This document shows positions 1 to 7,024 of a stretch of DNA of 64,000 nt, piece after piece (the first letter of the stretch is position 1; each line of letters opens with the position of its first letter). A program made the position numbers and the translations under genes. Below the pieces are notes generated by a model. The model was not told the DNA's origin and made no database searches. It worked only from the letters and a program-made list of their open reading frames with translations. Origin of the DNA: Burkholderiaceae bacterium (GTDB lineage Bacteria > Pseudomonadota > Gammaproteobacteria > Burkholderiales > Burkholderiaceae_C); the NCBI GenBank assembly GCA_913776825.1, contig CAJYPV010000018.1, positions 248,001 to 312,000 of the forward strand, in the 5' to 3' direction.

Positions 1-610
1 CGCGCGGATCGGGCACGAAGCGGCCCGATGCCTCATCTCGCCTGAACGCCGAACCTTCCGGCTCGTCGAGCAGATGCAGGACGGAATCGTCCTTCGACAG
101 CAGGGCGCTGAGGGAGACAAAGCTGATGTTGTCGGCGTCGGCCATGTAGTCGTCCGATTCATCGCCTGCGGTGAATCGCCACCCGCTGTCGTGCTCGTCG
201 TCGGGTGCCTCGCGATAGAGAAACCAGACCGGCTCGCCATCGAGAAGAATTCGATGGCTGACGAACGCCCGCTTGATGAATCGCGCCGTGAAATCGTGGG
301 GATCGTGATGCTCGGTCTGAATGACGTGCCGCGCCTCGAAGCGCACGGGATCGCCCAACTGGAGGTCGCGAATGTGGGCGGGCTCATTGTCGAGACGGCC
401 TTCGAAACGTCCGCCGGGATGCACGACGTCCACGATGACCCACATGCGCTCGACGTGCACGCTGTCGGCAGCGTCGCCTTTGCCCCGGAAGATCAATTGG
501 ACGACTTCGCCTGCGGAGACTTTGGCGAGGACCTCAGGCGACGGCTTGTAGAAGGTGTAGGGGTTTGCCGCTGCGATGGGGGTTGGGTCGTCGAGTTGCC
601 AGGTGGGCAT
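1..610 (-). CDS. DUF2314-DUF2185 (Imm33-like) protein, 3' end outside window
   Basis: From the ATG at 608-610 the minus strand stays open for at least 203 codons to the left edge, so the C-terminus is missing. Residues about 15-105 resemble DUF2314 (ERMWVIVDVV, then RLDNEPAHIRDLQLGDPV). Residues about 115-175 resemble DUF2185/Imm33 (VSHRILLDG, WFLYREAPDDEHDSGWRF, GDESDDY). Both domains are known from immunity-type proteins of polymorphic toxin loci and from orphan copies; no toxin is visible beside it here. There is no clear ribosome binding site before the ATG, and the frame stays open further upstream, so a longer form with a non-ATG start is possible. Assignment is from motif recognition only. 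Confidence 0.75.
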   Translation of the reverse strand, partial: MPTWQLDDPTPIAAANPYTFYKPSPEVLAKVSAGEVVQLIFRGKGDAADSVHVERMWVIVDVVHPGGRFEGRLDNEPAHIRDLQLGDPVRFEARHVIQTEHHDPHDFTARFIKRAFVSHRILLDGEPVWFLYREAPDDEHDSGWRFTAGDESDDYMADADNISFVSLSALLSKDDSVLHLLDEPEGSAFRRDEASGRFVPDPR

Positions 611-790
611 GGTGATCAGGGCGAGGGGGAATGGCAGGCATTTTCGCGGTCGGTGGACGCGGAGGCCGCGTGAAGATTTCTTTCGAAACTCATTGACAGT
701 CAGTTGGGGCTGTCCTTGCCTCAGAATCCTCAACCGTTGGGTCGGGCGCGCCTTGTCTCGGAGCACTGCGATTTGCGGCCCAGCTTCAAC

Positions 791-1219
791 ATGAGGGCGC
801 GCGTGAACGACTTTTCCTACGATCCGGACCGGGCACCGATTGCCGCCGAATGGTTGGCTTTGCCAGAGAGGGACAAGCTTCGCCTGGTGGCTAATTTCCA
901 CACGGGCTTGTTGAAACGGTTCTCGGGTGTCAAACATCATGCGGCGCTGCATGTTGTCGTCGAGACTCAACTCGCCAACGGGTTTGGCCCTAGCAAAAGG
1001 GCCATGGTGCGGTTGCAACAGCAGGGGCTGACGAGGCATGAATCCATCCACGCCATCGCTGAGGTGGTGTCGAGTTGCTTAGGGCAGAGCGCGACGGGTG
1101 AGGGTGGGGGGTCGGGGCAGGCGATTCAGGTCAGGATGAATAAGGCGCTGGATGAGCTTGCGGCGGGAGCTGGTCGCGCTTGCGTGCTGAATGGAGAGCC
1201 GGAATCCACTCCAAGATAG
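791..1219 (+). CDS. Small DUF1841-like hypothetical protein
   Basis: A 142-residue soluble protein of unknown function. It shows the pattern HAALHVVVETQLANG followed by a short spacer and GLTRHESIHAIAEVV, a repeated-histidine arrangement (H-x3-H ... RH-x3-H) recalling DUF1841-type proteins, where such histidines may bind metal. I chose the ATG at 791 rather than 704 because the 29 residues before it do not look like protein and the conserved region starts soon after 791. The Gly/Ser-rich stretch near residue 115 looks like a linker before a short helical tail. It stands alone, with no close operon partner. The family link is tentative. Confidence 0.6.
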   Translation: MRARVNDFSYDPDRAPIAAEWLALPERDKLRLVANFHTGLLKRFSGVKHHAALHVVVETQLANGFGPSKRAMVRLQQQGLTRHESIHAIAEVVSSCLGQSATGEGGGSGQAIQVRMNKALDELAAGAGRACVLNGEPESTPR

Positions 1220-1519
1220 GTCCTTGGAGAAACGATGTAAGCGGACTGCAATGTCATGTTGACTTCGACCAGCCGAGTGCTACGACCGAGAGGGAATCAC
1301 CAGGGGTGAAGCGTTAAGACGTTATGTCCTGAAGCCCGATAGCTGCGGTACGTGTTCTCCGCCAGCGCTGCGTGCGTGTAGAGGTTGACCTGCGCTGATG
1401 GCTGCGTCGCATTGAGCGTTGGCTTCCTTGGTTTCACCATCGCCTAGCTACAACGAAGCGTTGCTTGAGATGCTTGAGTACTTCAAATGTTTTGAGAAGA
1501 ATGGGCTTCTCCCAAAGGG
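1220..1519. other. Intergenic stretch before the 1520 gene
   Basis: This 300-bp stretch is visibly poorer in GC than most of the window. Apart from the short reading frame remnant at its right end (1416-1523) I see no gene, terminator or repeat in it. Confidence 0.5.
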
Positions 1520-1523
1520 ATGA
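1416..1523 (+). pseudogene. C-terminal remnant of an unidentified gene overlapping the next start codon
   Basis: After a stop at 1413-1415 one frame is open to a TGA at 1521-1523 and encodes a tail containing YNEALLEMLEYFKCFEKNG, which reads like a genuine helical protein end. The TGA overlaps the ATG of the following gene (ATGA), the usual sign of translational coupling. No ATG lies upstream in frame within the open stretch, only TTG codons, so this looks like the 3' end of a gene whose front was lost. A very small intact gene with a TTG start is the alternative. Confidence 0.3.
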
Positions 1524-1996
1524 TCGTGAATCAGAAAAATTGGAACATTGATCCCTACCAATCGGTGGGGCCTCTGGCGTTTGGCATGACGCAGGACGAG
1601 GTCGCTTCTCAGCTGGGGGCGCCACGATTCAAGGACTACGACCGCCTGCTGCGAAACACCACTTGGTACTGGGAAGACAACGGGGTTCAGGCAGTCTTCG
1701 CGGGTAGGGAAGGCGGACTCGTGATGGTGAGCCTGTACTCGAACATCGACGGTGTCAGCATCTTGGGCGAGCCTCTTGATTGGAATGCGTCCGACAGGAT
1801 GTTCGAACGACTACGCAATGCAGACAACCGGGCTCGCTCAATGGCAGGGGTGTCGGTGTTCTTCCGTTTCGGCGTGTCGGTCGCTGGGTTCGGATCGCCT
1901 TCGAACGGTGAAAAGTCGATCACCGCATTCGCCGAGGGACAGTGGGACGAGCACGACCCAGATCTCAAACCCTTGCAAGCCTATACGTTTACTTGA
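1520..1996 (+). CDS. Hypothetical protein, possible immunity-type
   Basis: A 158-residue cytoplasmic protein without signal peptide or membrane segment. The N-terminus reads NIDPYQSVGPLAFGMTQDEV followed by a LGAP turn; this S-x-G-P-x-x-F-G-M-x-x-x-E-V pattern occurs in small uncharacterised proteins that often sit beside toxins. The middle has a beta-rich part (TTWYWEDNGVQAVFAG). It overlaps the remnant at 1416-1523 by four bases, which suggests that it was once the second gene of a pair, as immunity genes follow toxin genes. That role is inference; no catalytic motif is visible. Confidence 0.6.
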   Translation: MIVNQKNWNIDPYQSVGPLAFGMTQDEVASQLGAPRFKDYDRLLRNTTWYWEDNGVQAVFAGREGGLVMVSLYSNIDGVSILGEPLDWNASDRMFERLRNADNRARSMAGVSVFFRFGVSVAGFGSPSNGEKSITAFAEGQWDEHDPDLKPLQAYTFT

Positions 1997-2054
1997 AGCT
2001 ACTGGTCTGAGCAGCACTGGTACGGCGTTCCGATGTCGTCCTACTGGATGGCCG

Positions 2055-2092
2055 CGTCAGCTCGCGCATCGTCAGCTCGCGCATCGTCAGCT
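2055..2092. repeat. 15-bp tandem repeat, 2.5 copies
   Basis: CGTCAGCTCGCGCAT occurs at 2055-2069 and again at 2070-2084, followed by the first eight bases of a third copy. It lies just after the 1520-1996 gene in non-coding sequence and looks like replication slippage. Confidence 0.85.
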
Positions 2093-2243
2093 ACAGCGAA
2101 TGAACTCGACCTGCAATCCGGCCTATCCCGCGGATTCGCTTAGCGCTGTCACCTCTTGCTCCGTATAGAAACCGAGATCCCAAGTGAGCAGCCCCTGCTC
2201 AAACTGGCGCACTATGGTCGATATAAAAAAATTGGAGTAAGCG

Positions 2244-2477
2244 CTAAAGACCCTTGGCACCTTGAGTCGGTTCCACCGGGCTGAAATTTCTGAGTTCGCA
2301 AACACATGCGCCCGAAAGACAGGAATCGCGGGCTGACTTGGCCGGGGGCAAATAATGCGCGTGCACCCAGAACTCATGAGCGCACTGCTCACATCGGAAA
2401 AGCTCCATCGAACATGGTTCTGCCGTCGTCGACGCAGCGTCGCCGCCGCAGCGTTCGCATATCACGTTCACATTCAT
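2244..2477 (-). CDS. Small zinc-ribbon protein
   Basis: A 77-residue protein with two CxxC knuckles, CERCGG near residues 8-13 and FRCEQCAHEF near residues 28-37, the arrangement of a small treble-clef or zinc-ribbon fold. The ATG at 2475-2477 is preceded by GGAG with about six bases of spacing, which favours translation. The C-terminal half has no recognisable motif and may have been altered by a frameshift, because a second frame on the same strand stays open across 2123-2392. Function unknown; nucleic-acid or protein binding would be typical of such ribbons. Confidence 0.5.
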   Translation of the reverse strand: MNVNVICERCGGDAASTTAEPCSMELFRCEQCAHEFWVHAHYLPPAKSARDSCLSGACVCELRNFSPVEPTQGAKGL

Positions 2478-2985
2478 ACGCTGCTCCAGTTGCGCGCTCC
2501 CGCTCGGCGGCCATCTTGGGTTCGCAGGGCCGCGCCGAAATTATGCGTGGACAGTCGGCTGCGGGCATTTCCGCTTCCGCTGCAAACTCGCCGTCTGCTT
2601 CAGGATTATTGCGGCCGTCCGCACGACGGCTCCCGAGCGGCCGCTATCGACCCATAGCGGACTTTTCTCGCGTCGAAACAGCCATACCAAAGCGGTCCTC
2701 GAAGGGCCATAGGTGGTCGCACAGATCTGCCGACCCAGGCTCGTTGGTGGCACCACAAGCAGTTGTGGCTGCTCGTTGCGGACGTGCAAAGTGATTCGTG
2801 TGTATCACCCTCATTCTCTCTACGAAGCGGAGGGGTCGACCGAGTTAGCGTAGGCGACTCGCACGACCGTTTTTCCTCTATGCTTTGCGCGGAGGTAAGA
2901 AGGCACCGTTCGACGACTGGATATTCGCGTGGCCGCGGGCGGCGGTGTCGGACATGACCGCTACCGGCAAATCGGGGAGAAGAGC
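2478..2985. other. Gene-free stretch left of the hydrolase-caspase operon, with intergenic relic
   Basis: About 500 bp without a convincing gene. The part around 2590-2700 (CGTCTGCTTCAGG, then GACCCATAGCGGACTTTTCT) has the look of the dispersed intergenic relics common in Burkholderiales genomes, and shares short motifs with 10,820-10,850 on the other side of the operon. The promoter of the operon must lie here, but I cannot place it with confidence. Confidence 0.4.
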
Positions 2986-4158
2986 ATGAAAGACGGAAGC
3001 ATAGTGCTCGTGCATGGCACCGGCGTGCGCATGAGCGGCTACAAGGAGTCGCTGACGCTTGCCGAACGCACCGCGAAGCAAGCGGGGATCGCCACGAAGT
3101 TCGTGTCCTGTGCGTGGGGCAATGCGCTGGGCATCGATTTCCAGGGGCTGTCGCTGCCTCCGGACACCCACACCGAGAATCTGGAGGAGGCGCACGAACG
3201 CGAGGACTTCGCGCGCTGGTCCTGGCTGATCGCCGATCCGATGTGCGAGCTGGAGAAGCTAACCATCCGCGATCAAGACCGCGCAATGCCCGCGCCTGCC
3301 CCGGGTGTAGAACCGGATTGGCTGGTCGAATGGAACCGGATCGCGGCCTACCAGCCGTCGGCGGCGATGCTGATCCTGCTCGAACGCGCAGGCCTCGACA
3401 TCGACGCCTGGCTAAACGCCTGGCACGCAGTGACCGCGGCCGACCCTCTCGCGCAGACCGCCTTCGAGCACTCGGCCCACGAACTTCCCGAGGCGGCCCA
3501 GGCGCTGAGCCGCGCCGTCGTAGCCCGGCTGCTGCGCGACGCCCAGGACAAAGGCGCGCCGACCCCCAGTCGCGGACTGCGCGATCGCATGGTGATCCAG
3601 CTCGGCACCGATTGGGAGGTACTTGTGATGGCGCCATCTAACTTCTTCGTCAAGGGGCTCCAGCGCCTCGCGACCGGACTGCTCAGGCGCTACCGCGGCG
3701 GCCTCACAGACACGATCGTGCCGTTCATCGGCGACATCCTCCTTTACCAGTCGCGAGGGGCGGAAATCCGGAGGTTCATCGCCGACGCAATCCGCAGCGC
3801 GCCGGGTCGGGTCACCGTCGTCGCGCACAGCCTGGGCGGCATCGCATGCGTCGACCTGTTCGCCATGCCCGGCGCGCCTAAGATTGAACGCCTCGTGACC
3901 TTCGGCTCCCAATCGCCGCTGTTCCATGAGATCGGCGCCCTCGAATCGCTCGAGGCGGGTCAGGCCTTGCCGGCGACCTTTCCGCGTTGGCTCAACATCT
4001 ATGACCGCAACGACATGTTGAGCTACGTCGCGAAGCGAGTGTTCTCGGACGTGGAGGAGTTCGAATCCGCGTCGGGCAAGCCGTTCCCGGATTCCCACAG
4101 CGACTACTTCGGCAACGACGTAGTTTGGGCCGAGATCAAGCGCTTCATGCAGCCATGA
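2986..4158 (+). CDS. Alpha/beta-hydrolase (lipase-like), first gene of caspase-MoxR operon
   Basis: A 390-residue alpha/beta-hydrolase. The first strand runs into the oxyanion motif VLVHGTGVR at residues 6-14; the nucleophile elbow is VVAHSLGG with Ser282; Asp340 or Asp343 (YDRNDM) and His371 (DSHSDYFG) complete a plausible Ser-Asp-His triad. The lid/insert region between residues 30 and 250 is unusually long. No signal peptide or membrane segment is seen, so it is likely cytoplasmic. The ATG at 2986 follows GGGGAGAAG; the 19 residues before it do not resemble protein. Its stop overlaps the start of the caspase gene (ATGA), so the two are translationally coupled. In this context it may be a lipid- or ester-cleaving effector, or a target activated by the caspase; both are inference. 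Confidence 0.85.
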   Translation: MKDGSIVLVHGTGVRMSGYKESLTLAERTAKQAGIATKFVSCAWGNALGIDFQGLSLPPDTHTENLEEAHEREDFARWSWLIADPMCELEKLTIRDQDRAMPAPAPGVEPDWLVEWNRIAAYQPSAAMLILLERAGLDIDAWLNAWHAVTAADPLAQTAFEHSAHELPEAAQALSRAVVARLLRDAQDKGAPTPSRGLRDRMVIQLGTDWEVLVMAPSNFFVKGLQRLATGLLRRYRGGLTDTIVPFIGDILLYQSRGAEIRRFIADAIRSAPGRVTVVAHSLGGIACVDLFAMPGAPKIERLVTFGSQSPLFHEIGALESLEAGQALPATFPRWLNIYDRNDMLSYVAKRVFSDVEEFESASGKPFPDSHSDYFGNDVVWAEIKRFMQP

Positions 4159-5972
4159 CGACGGTCCGCGCGATGGTGGTCGGTATCGGCCGCTACCATG
4201 AGGCTTCCTGGAACGTGGACGGGCCGCTGGCGGTGGCGTGCGAGGTCGCGTGCTGGCTGCAGGGCCTAAAGGACATCCAGTTGCAGCTCGACTTGTTCGT
4301 CGATGCAGATGCAGTATTGGCGCCTGAGTTGCTCACGCCGACCGACGTCTACCAGGTGACCGTGCACCACGACACGTCGGCGACAGAGCTCAACCGGTTC
4401 GCGCGCGAGAAGTTGCCTGCGGACGCAACTCCGGGCTCGCAGCTCTTCTTCTTCTGGTCCGGGCACGGCATGGTCTGCGACGCGACGAGCGACCGAATCC
4501 TGGCTTGCGGGGACTACCGCGCCGGGCGAACCGACGCCTATTTCAACGTCACGAACTTCCTGAGGTTGCTTCGCACACCTGCATTCAAAGCGTTCGCCAA
4601 CCAGATCGTGCTAGCCGACATTTGCGCCGTCTATCGGCGCCAGACAAGCTGGACGATCGAGATTCACAACAAGCAGGAAAGGCGACCGCAGATAGTCCGG
4701 TTCGCCTCGGCGGAGGGCCTTGCCGCGAAGACCGCGGCCGCAGGCGGGGATTTCGTGATGAAGGCGCTCGCTGTGTTGCGCGCGTCGCCGGGCTATCCAC
4801 TCGATGCAGCAAAGCTCGAAAATGATCTCAATGCGGCCGGCATTCGGGCCGACGCACAGATGGTGGCTGACGCCGCCGCCCTCGGCGCTAACGCGCCGCG
4901 GGCCGCGTTGCTGGTGTCCGCGTGGAATCTGCTCGATGGCCTGGACGCCCACGCGCTGTTTGCGCAGCACTATGAGCGCACCGTCGCCGATCTCGGCCTG
5001 CCCGCAAAGGCGCACGATCTGGCATCGGCCTTACAGGATCTGTGCGAGATGCGCGATGACAAGGGCGCCGTGCCACACGGCCTGATGCAGTTCATGATGC
5101 GCTTGGCCGTGCTGCCGGCGTTTTCGAAACCCATCGAGAACTGGCTGGATATCGAGGCCAAGAGCCAGCCGCACAGCCGCAGGGAAATCGCGGGCAGGCT
5201 CGCACGCGAAGCGAGCCAGCGCCTGCTGCTAGTCGAAGTGCGCCAGGAGGGCGGTGAAATCGTCGGCCTGCGGCCCTACCTATGTTGCACGGACGCCTCG
5301 CTCGACCAGGGACATCCATTCAATGAGCAACCCGCGCGCGGTTGGAAGGCCTTCGAGATGGCCATGCAGGCGGTCCTCGCTCGTTTGGCGCCGGACTACC
5401 CGCTGCACGAGATGCAGATCCAGTTCGTTATCGATCTGCCGCTGCTGGATCGCCCGTTCCATCGTCTCACGGCGCCCGACGGCGGCCTGCTGGGCCAACA
5501 GGCGAGGGTCGTGCTGCGCGACCGAGGTCGCGTCTTTTCCAGCAACCCAAACACCTTGAAGAAATGGACCGAGTACGCGTCGGGCCTGCGTGGTCAAAAG
5601 CCAGCGGACCTGCGTTGGGTCCGCATCGACGACGGGCCGAACATTCCGCCCGAGCAGGGGTTGTGCTTCGCCGGTTTCAGCCTACCGCATCCGGTGGAGG
5701 GGGCGGCGCCGGGCCGCGGAAAGGACATCCTGCGCCGCGTCATCAACCTCGGCGCGCCCTTTCTCTATATAAGGCACCAGCCTCCCCGCACGCCAGGCGA
5801 GTGGCGCGACGTCGCACGGGCGCTGCAGACGCTGAGCGGCGGCGTGGGCAACCTCGACGATTTCGTCGAGAAATTCCACGATGCGCGGCTGCTCGGCGCC
5901 GAGGATGCGCTCGAGGCCTCGCTCGTCTGGGACAACCCGTCCTTCAATCCCTTCACTAACGCCAACGGGTGA
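4155..5972 (+). CDS. Caspase-like protease with VMAP-like C-terminal region
   Basis: A 605-residue protein. Residues about 1-220 form a caspase (C14/metacaspase-like) domain: it opens with AMVVGIGRY, the catalytic His104 is in FFFWSGHGM after four hydrophobic residues, and Cys157 follows a strand in VLADICAVY. Residues about 330-600 look like a VMAP C-terminal region: IQFVIDLPLLDRPFHRL, then LGQQARVVLRDRGRV, and a final strand APFLYIRHQPP. VMAPs are the vWA-MoxR-associated proteins of predicted NTP-dependent conflict systems, where the N-terminal module is the effector and the C-terminal part links to the MoxR/vWA switch. The ATG at 4155 overlaps the hydrolase stop. Caspase is well supported by both dyad residues; the VMAP label rests on motif resemblance and gene order. 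Confidence 0.8.
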   Translation: MTTVRAMVVGIGRYHEASWNVDGPLAVACEVACWLQGLKDIQLQLDLFVDADAVLAPELLTPTDVYQVTVHHDTSATELNRFAREKLPADATPGSQLFFFWSGHGMVCDATSDRILACGDYRAGRTDAYFNVTNFLRLLRTPAFKAFANQIVLADICAVYRRQTSWTIEIHNKQERRPQIVRFASAEGLAAKTAAAGGDFVMKALAVLRASPGYPLDAAKLENDLNAAGIRADAQMVADAAALGANAPRAALLVSAWNLLDGLDAHALFAQHYERTVADLGLPAKAHDLASALQDLCEMRDDKGAVPHGLMQFMMRLAVLPAFSKPIENWLDIEAKSQPHSRREIAGRLAREASQRLLLVEVRQEGGEIVGLRPYLCCTDASLDQGHPFNEQPARGWKAFEMAMQAVLARLAPDYPLHEMQIQFVIDLPLLDRPFHRLTAPDGGLLGQQARVVLRDRGRVFSSNPNTLKKWTEYASGLRGQKPADLRWVRIDDGPNIPPEQGLCFAGFSLPHPVEGAAPGRGKDILRRVINLGAPFLYIRHQPPRTPGEWRDVARALQTLSGGVGNLDDFVEKFHDARLLGAEDALEASLVWDNPSFNPFTNANG

Positions 5973-5986
5973 CAGGAACGACCGCT

Positions 5987-7024
5987 ATGAACGTACAGAA
6001 CTCCTTGCTGGCGGCGACCGACGGCCAGCGCGACTGGAAGATCTTCGTTGGCGACGGGACGTCGCACGACGGTCTGGCCCGGCTGCCGCCGCCGCCGCCG
6101 TGGCGCTTCGCGCACGCGCTCGCGTCGCTGGTCCCCCCGGCCACCGACACGCAGGCCAGCGACGCCGAGACTCATCGCGCGAGGCCCTTCATCGTCAGCG
6201 ATCCGATGCGGATCGCGGTCAATGCGGCGCTGTACCTGCGCCGTCCGCTGCTGCTGACGGGGCGCCCCGGCACCGGCAAGTCGACGCTGATCGCCAAGGT
6301 CGCGCACGAGCTCCGAATGGGGTCGGTGCTGCGCTGGCCGATCAACTCGCGTTCCACGGTGCGCAGCGGTGTCTACGAGTACGACGCGGTAGGGCGGCTG
6401 CAGGCCGGCCGCGAGGAGCCGCCGGTGCAGAAATATCTGAAGCTCGGCCCGCTGGGGACGGCGCTGATCGCCGGTAAATGGCCGCGCGCGTTGCTGATCG
6501 ACGAGATCGACAAGTCCGACCTGGATTTCGCCAACGATTTGCTCAACGTCATCGAGGAAGGCGAATACGAGATATCTGAGCTCCGGCGATTGGGTGACAA
6601 GGATACCGTCGAGGTCGACGACTTCGAGGGCAATCCTGCGCGCATCGTGGGTGGCCGACTGCAATGCCGGCAGTTCCCGTTCGTCATGATGACCTCAAAT
6701 GCGGAGCGCGAGTTCCCGGCGCCGTTCCTGCGCCGCTGTGTGCGCTTGGAGATCGAGCCGCCGAATCCGACGGAACTCCTGCGCATCATCGAGTCCCATC
6801 TGAAGGAACACGCCGACGTGCTGGACCGCGCGGAGATCCAGGCCCTCGTGGATCGTTTCGATAGCGACCAGCGTGAGAACCAAGACGTCGCCACCGATCA
6901 GCTCCTGAACGCGGTCTTCCTAACGGTGGCGATGAAGAGCGTGCAGAGGCGCATGTTCGACGCCCGGGAGCTGAGCGCGGTACGCGAGCAGCTGATGCGA
7001 CCGCTGAGCGGGCGGGGCACATGA
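5987..7024 (+). CDS. MoxR-type AAA+ ATPase
   Basis: A 345-residue single-module AAA+ ATPase. Walker A is GRPGTGKST (residues 92-100), Walker B is LLIDEIDKSD with Asp172-Glu173, sensor 1 is VMMTSN, and the arginine-finger region reads APFLRRCVRLEIEPP, all as in MoxR/RavA-type ATPases. MoxR proteins remodel or activate partner proteins together with vWA-domain cofactors. The ATG at 5987 follows AGGAAC; a GTG at 5969 that overlaps the caspase stop would add six residues. The stop overlaps the start of the next gene (ATGA). In the operon it is the likely NTP-dependent switch between the sensor/scaffold protein and the caspase. Confidence 0.9.
   Translation: MNVQNSLLAATDGQRDWKIFVGDGTSHDGLARLPPPPPWRFAHALASLVPPATDTQASDAETHRARPFIVSDPMRIAVNAALYLRRPLLLTGRPGTGKSTLIAKVAHELRMGSVLRWPINSRSTVRSGVYEYDAVGRLQAGREEPPVQKYLKLGPLGTALIAGKWPRALLIDEIDKSDLDFANDLLNVIEEGEYEISELRRLGDKDTVEVDDFEGNPARIVGGRLQCRQFPFVMMTSNAEREFPAPFLRRCVRLEIEPPNPTELLRIIESHLKEHADVLDRAEIQALVDRFDSDQRENQDVATDQLLNAVFLTVAMKSVQRRMFDARELSAVREQLMRPLSGRGT

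Noticed and set aside
2123..2392. An 89-codon minus-strand frame beside the zinc-ribbon gene
   Set aside because: Overlaps the better-supported zinc-ribbon frame and lacks a ribosome site; kept only as a possible frameshifted tail.
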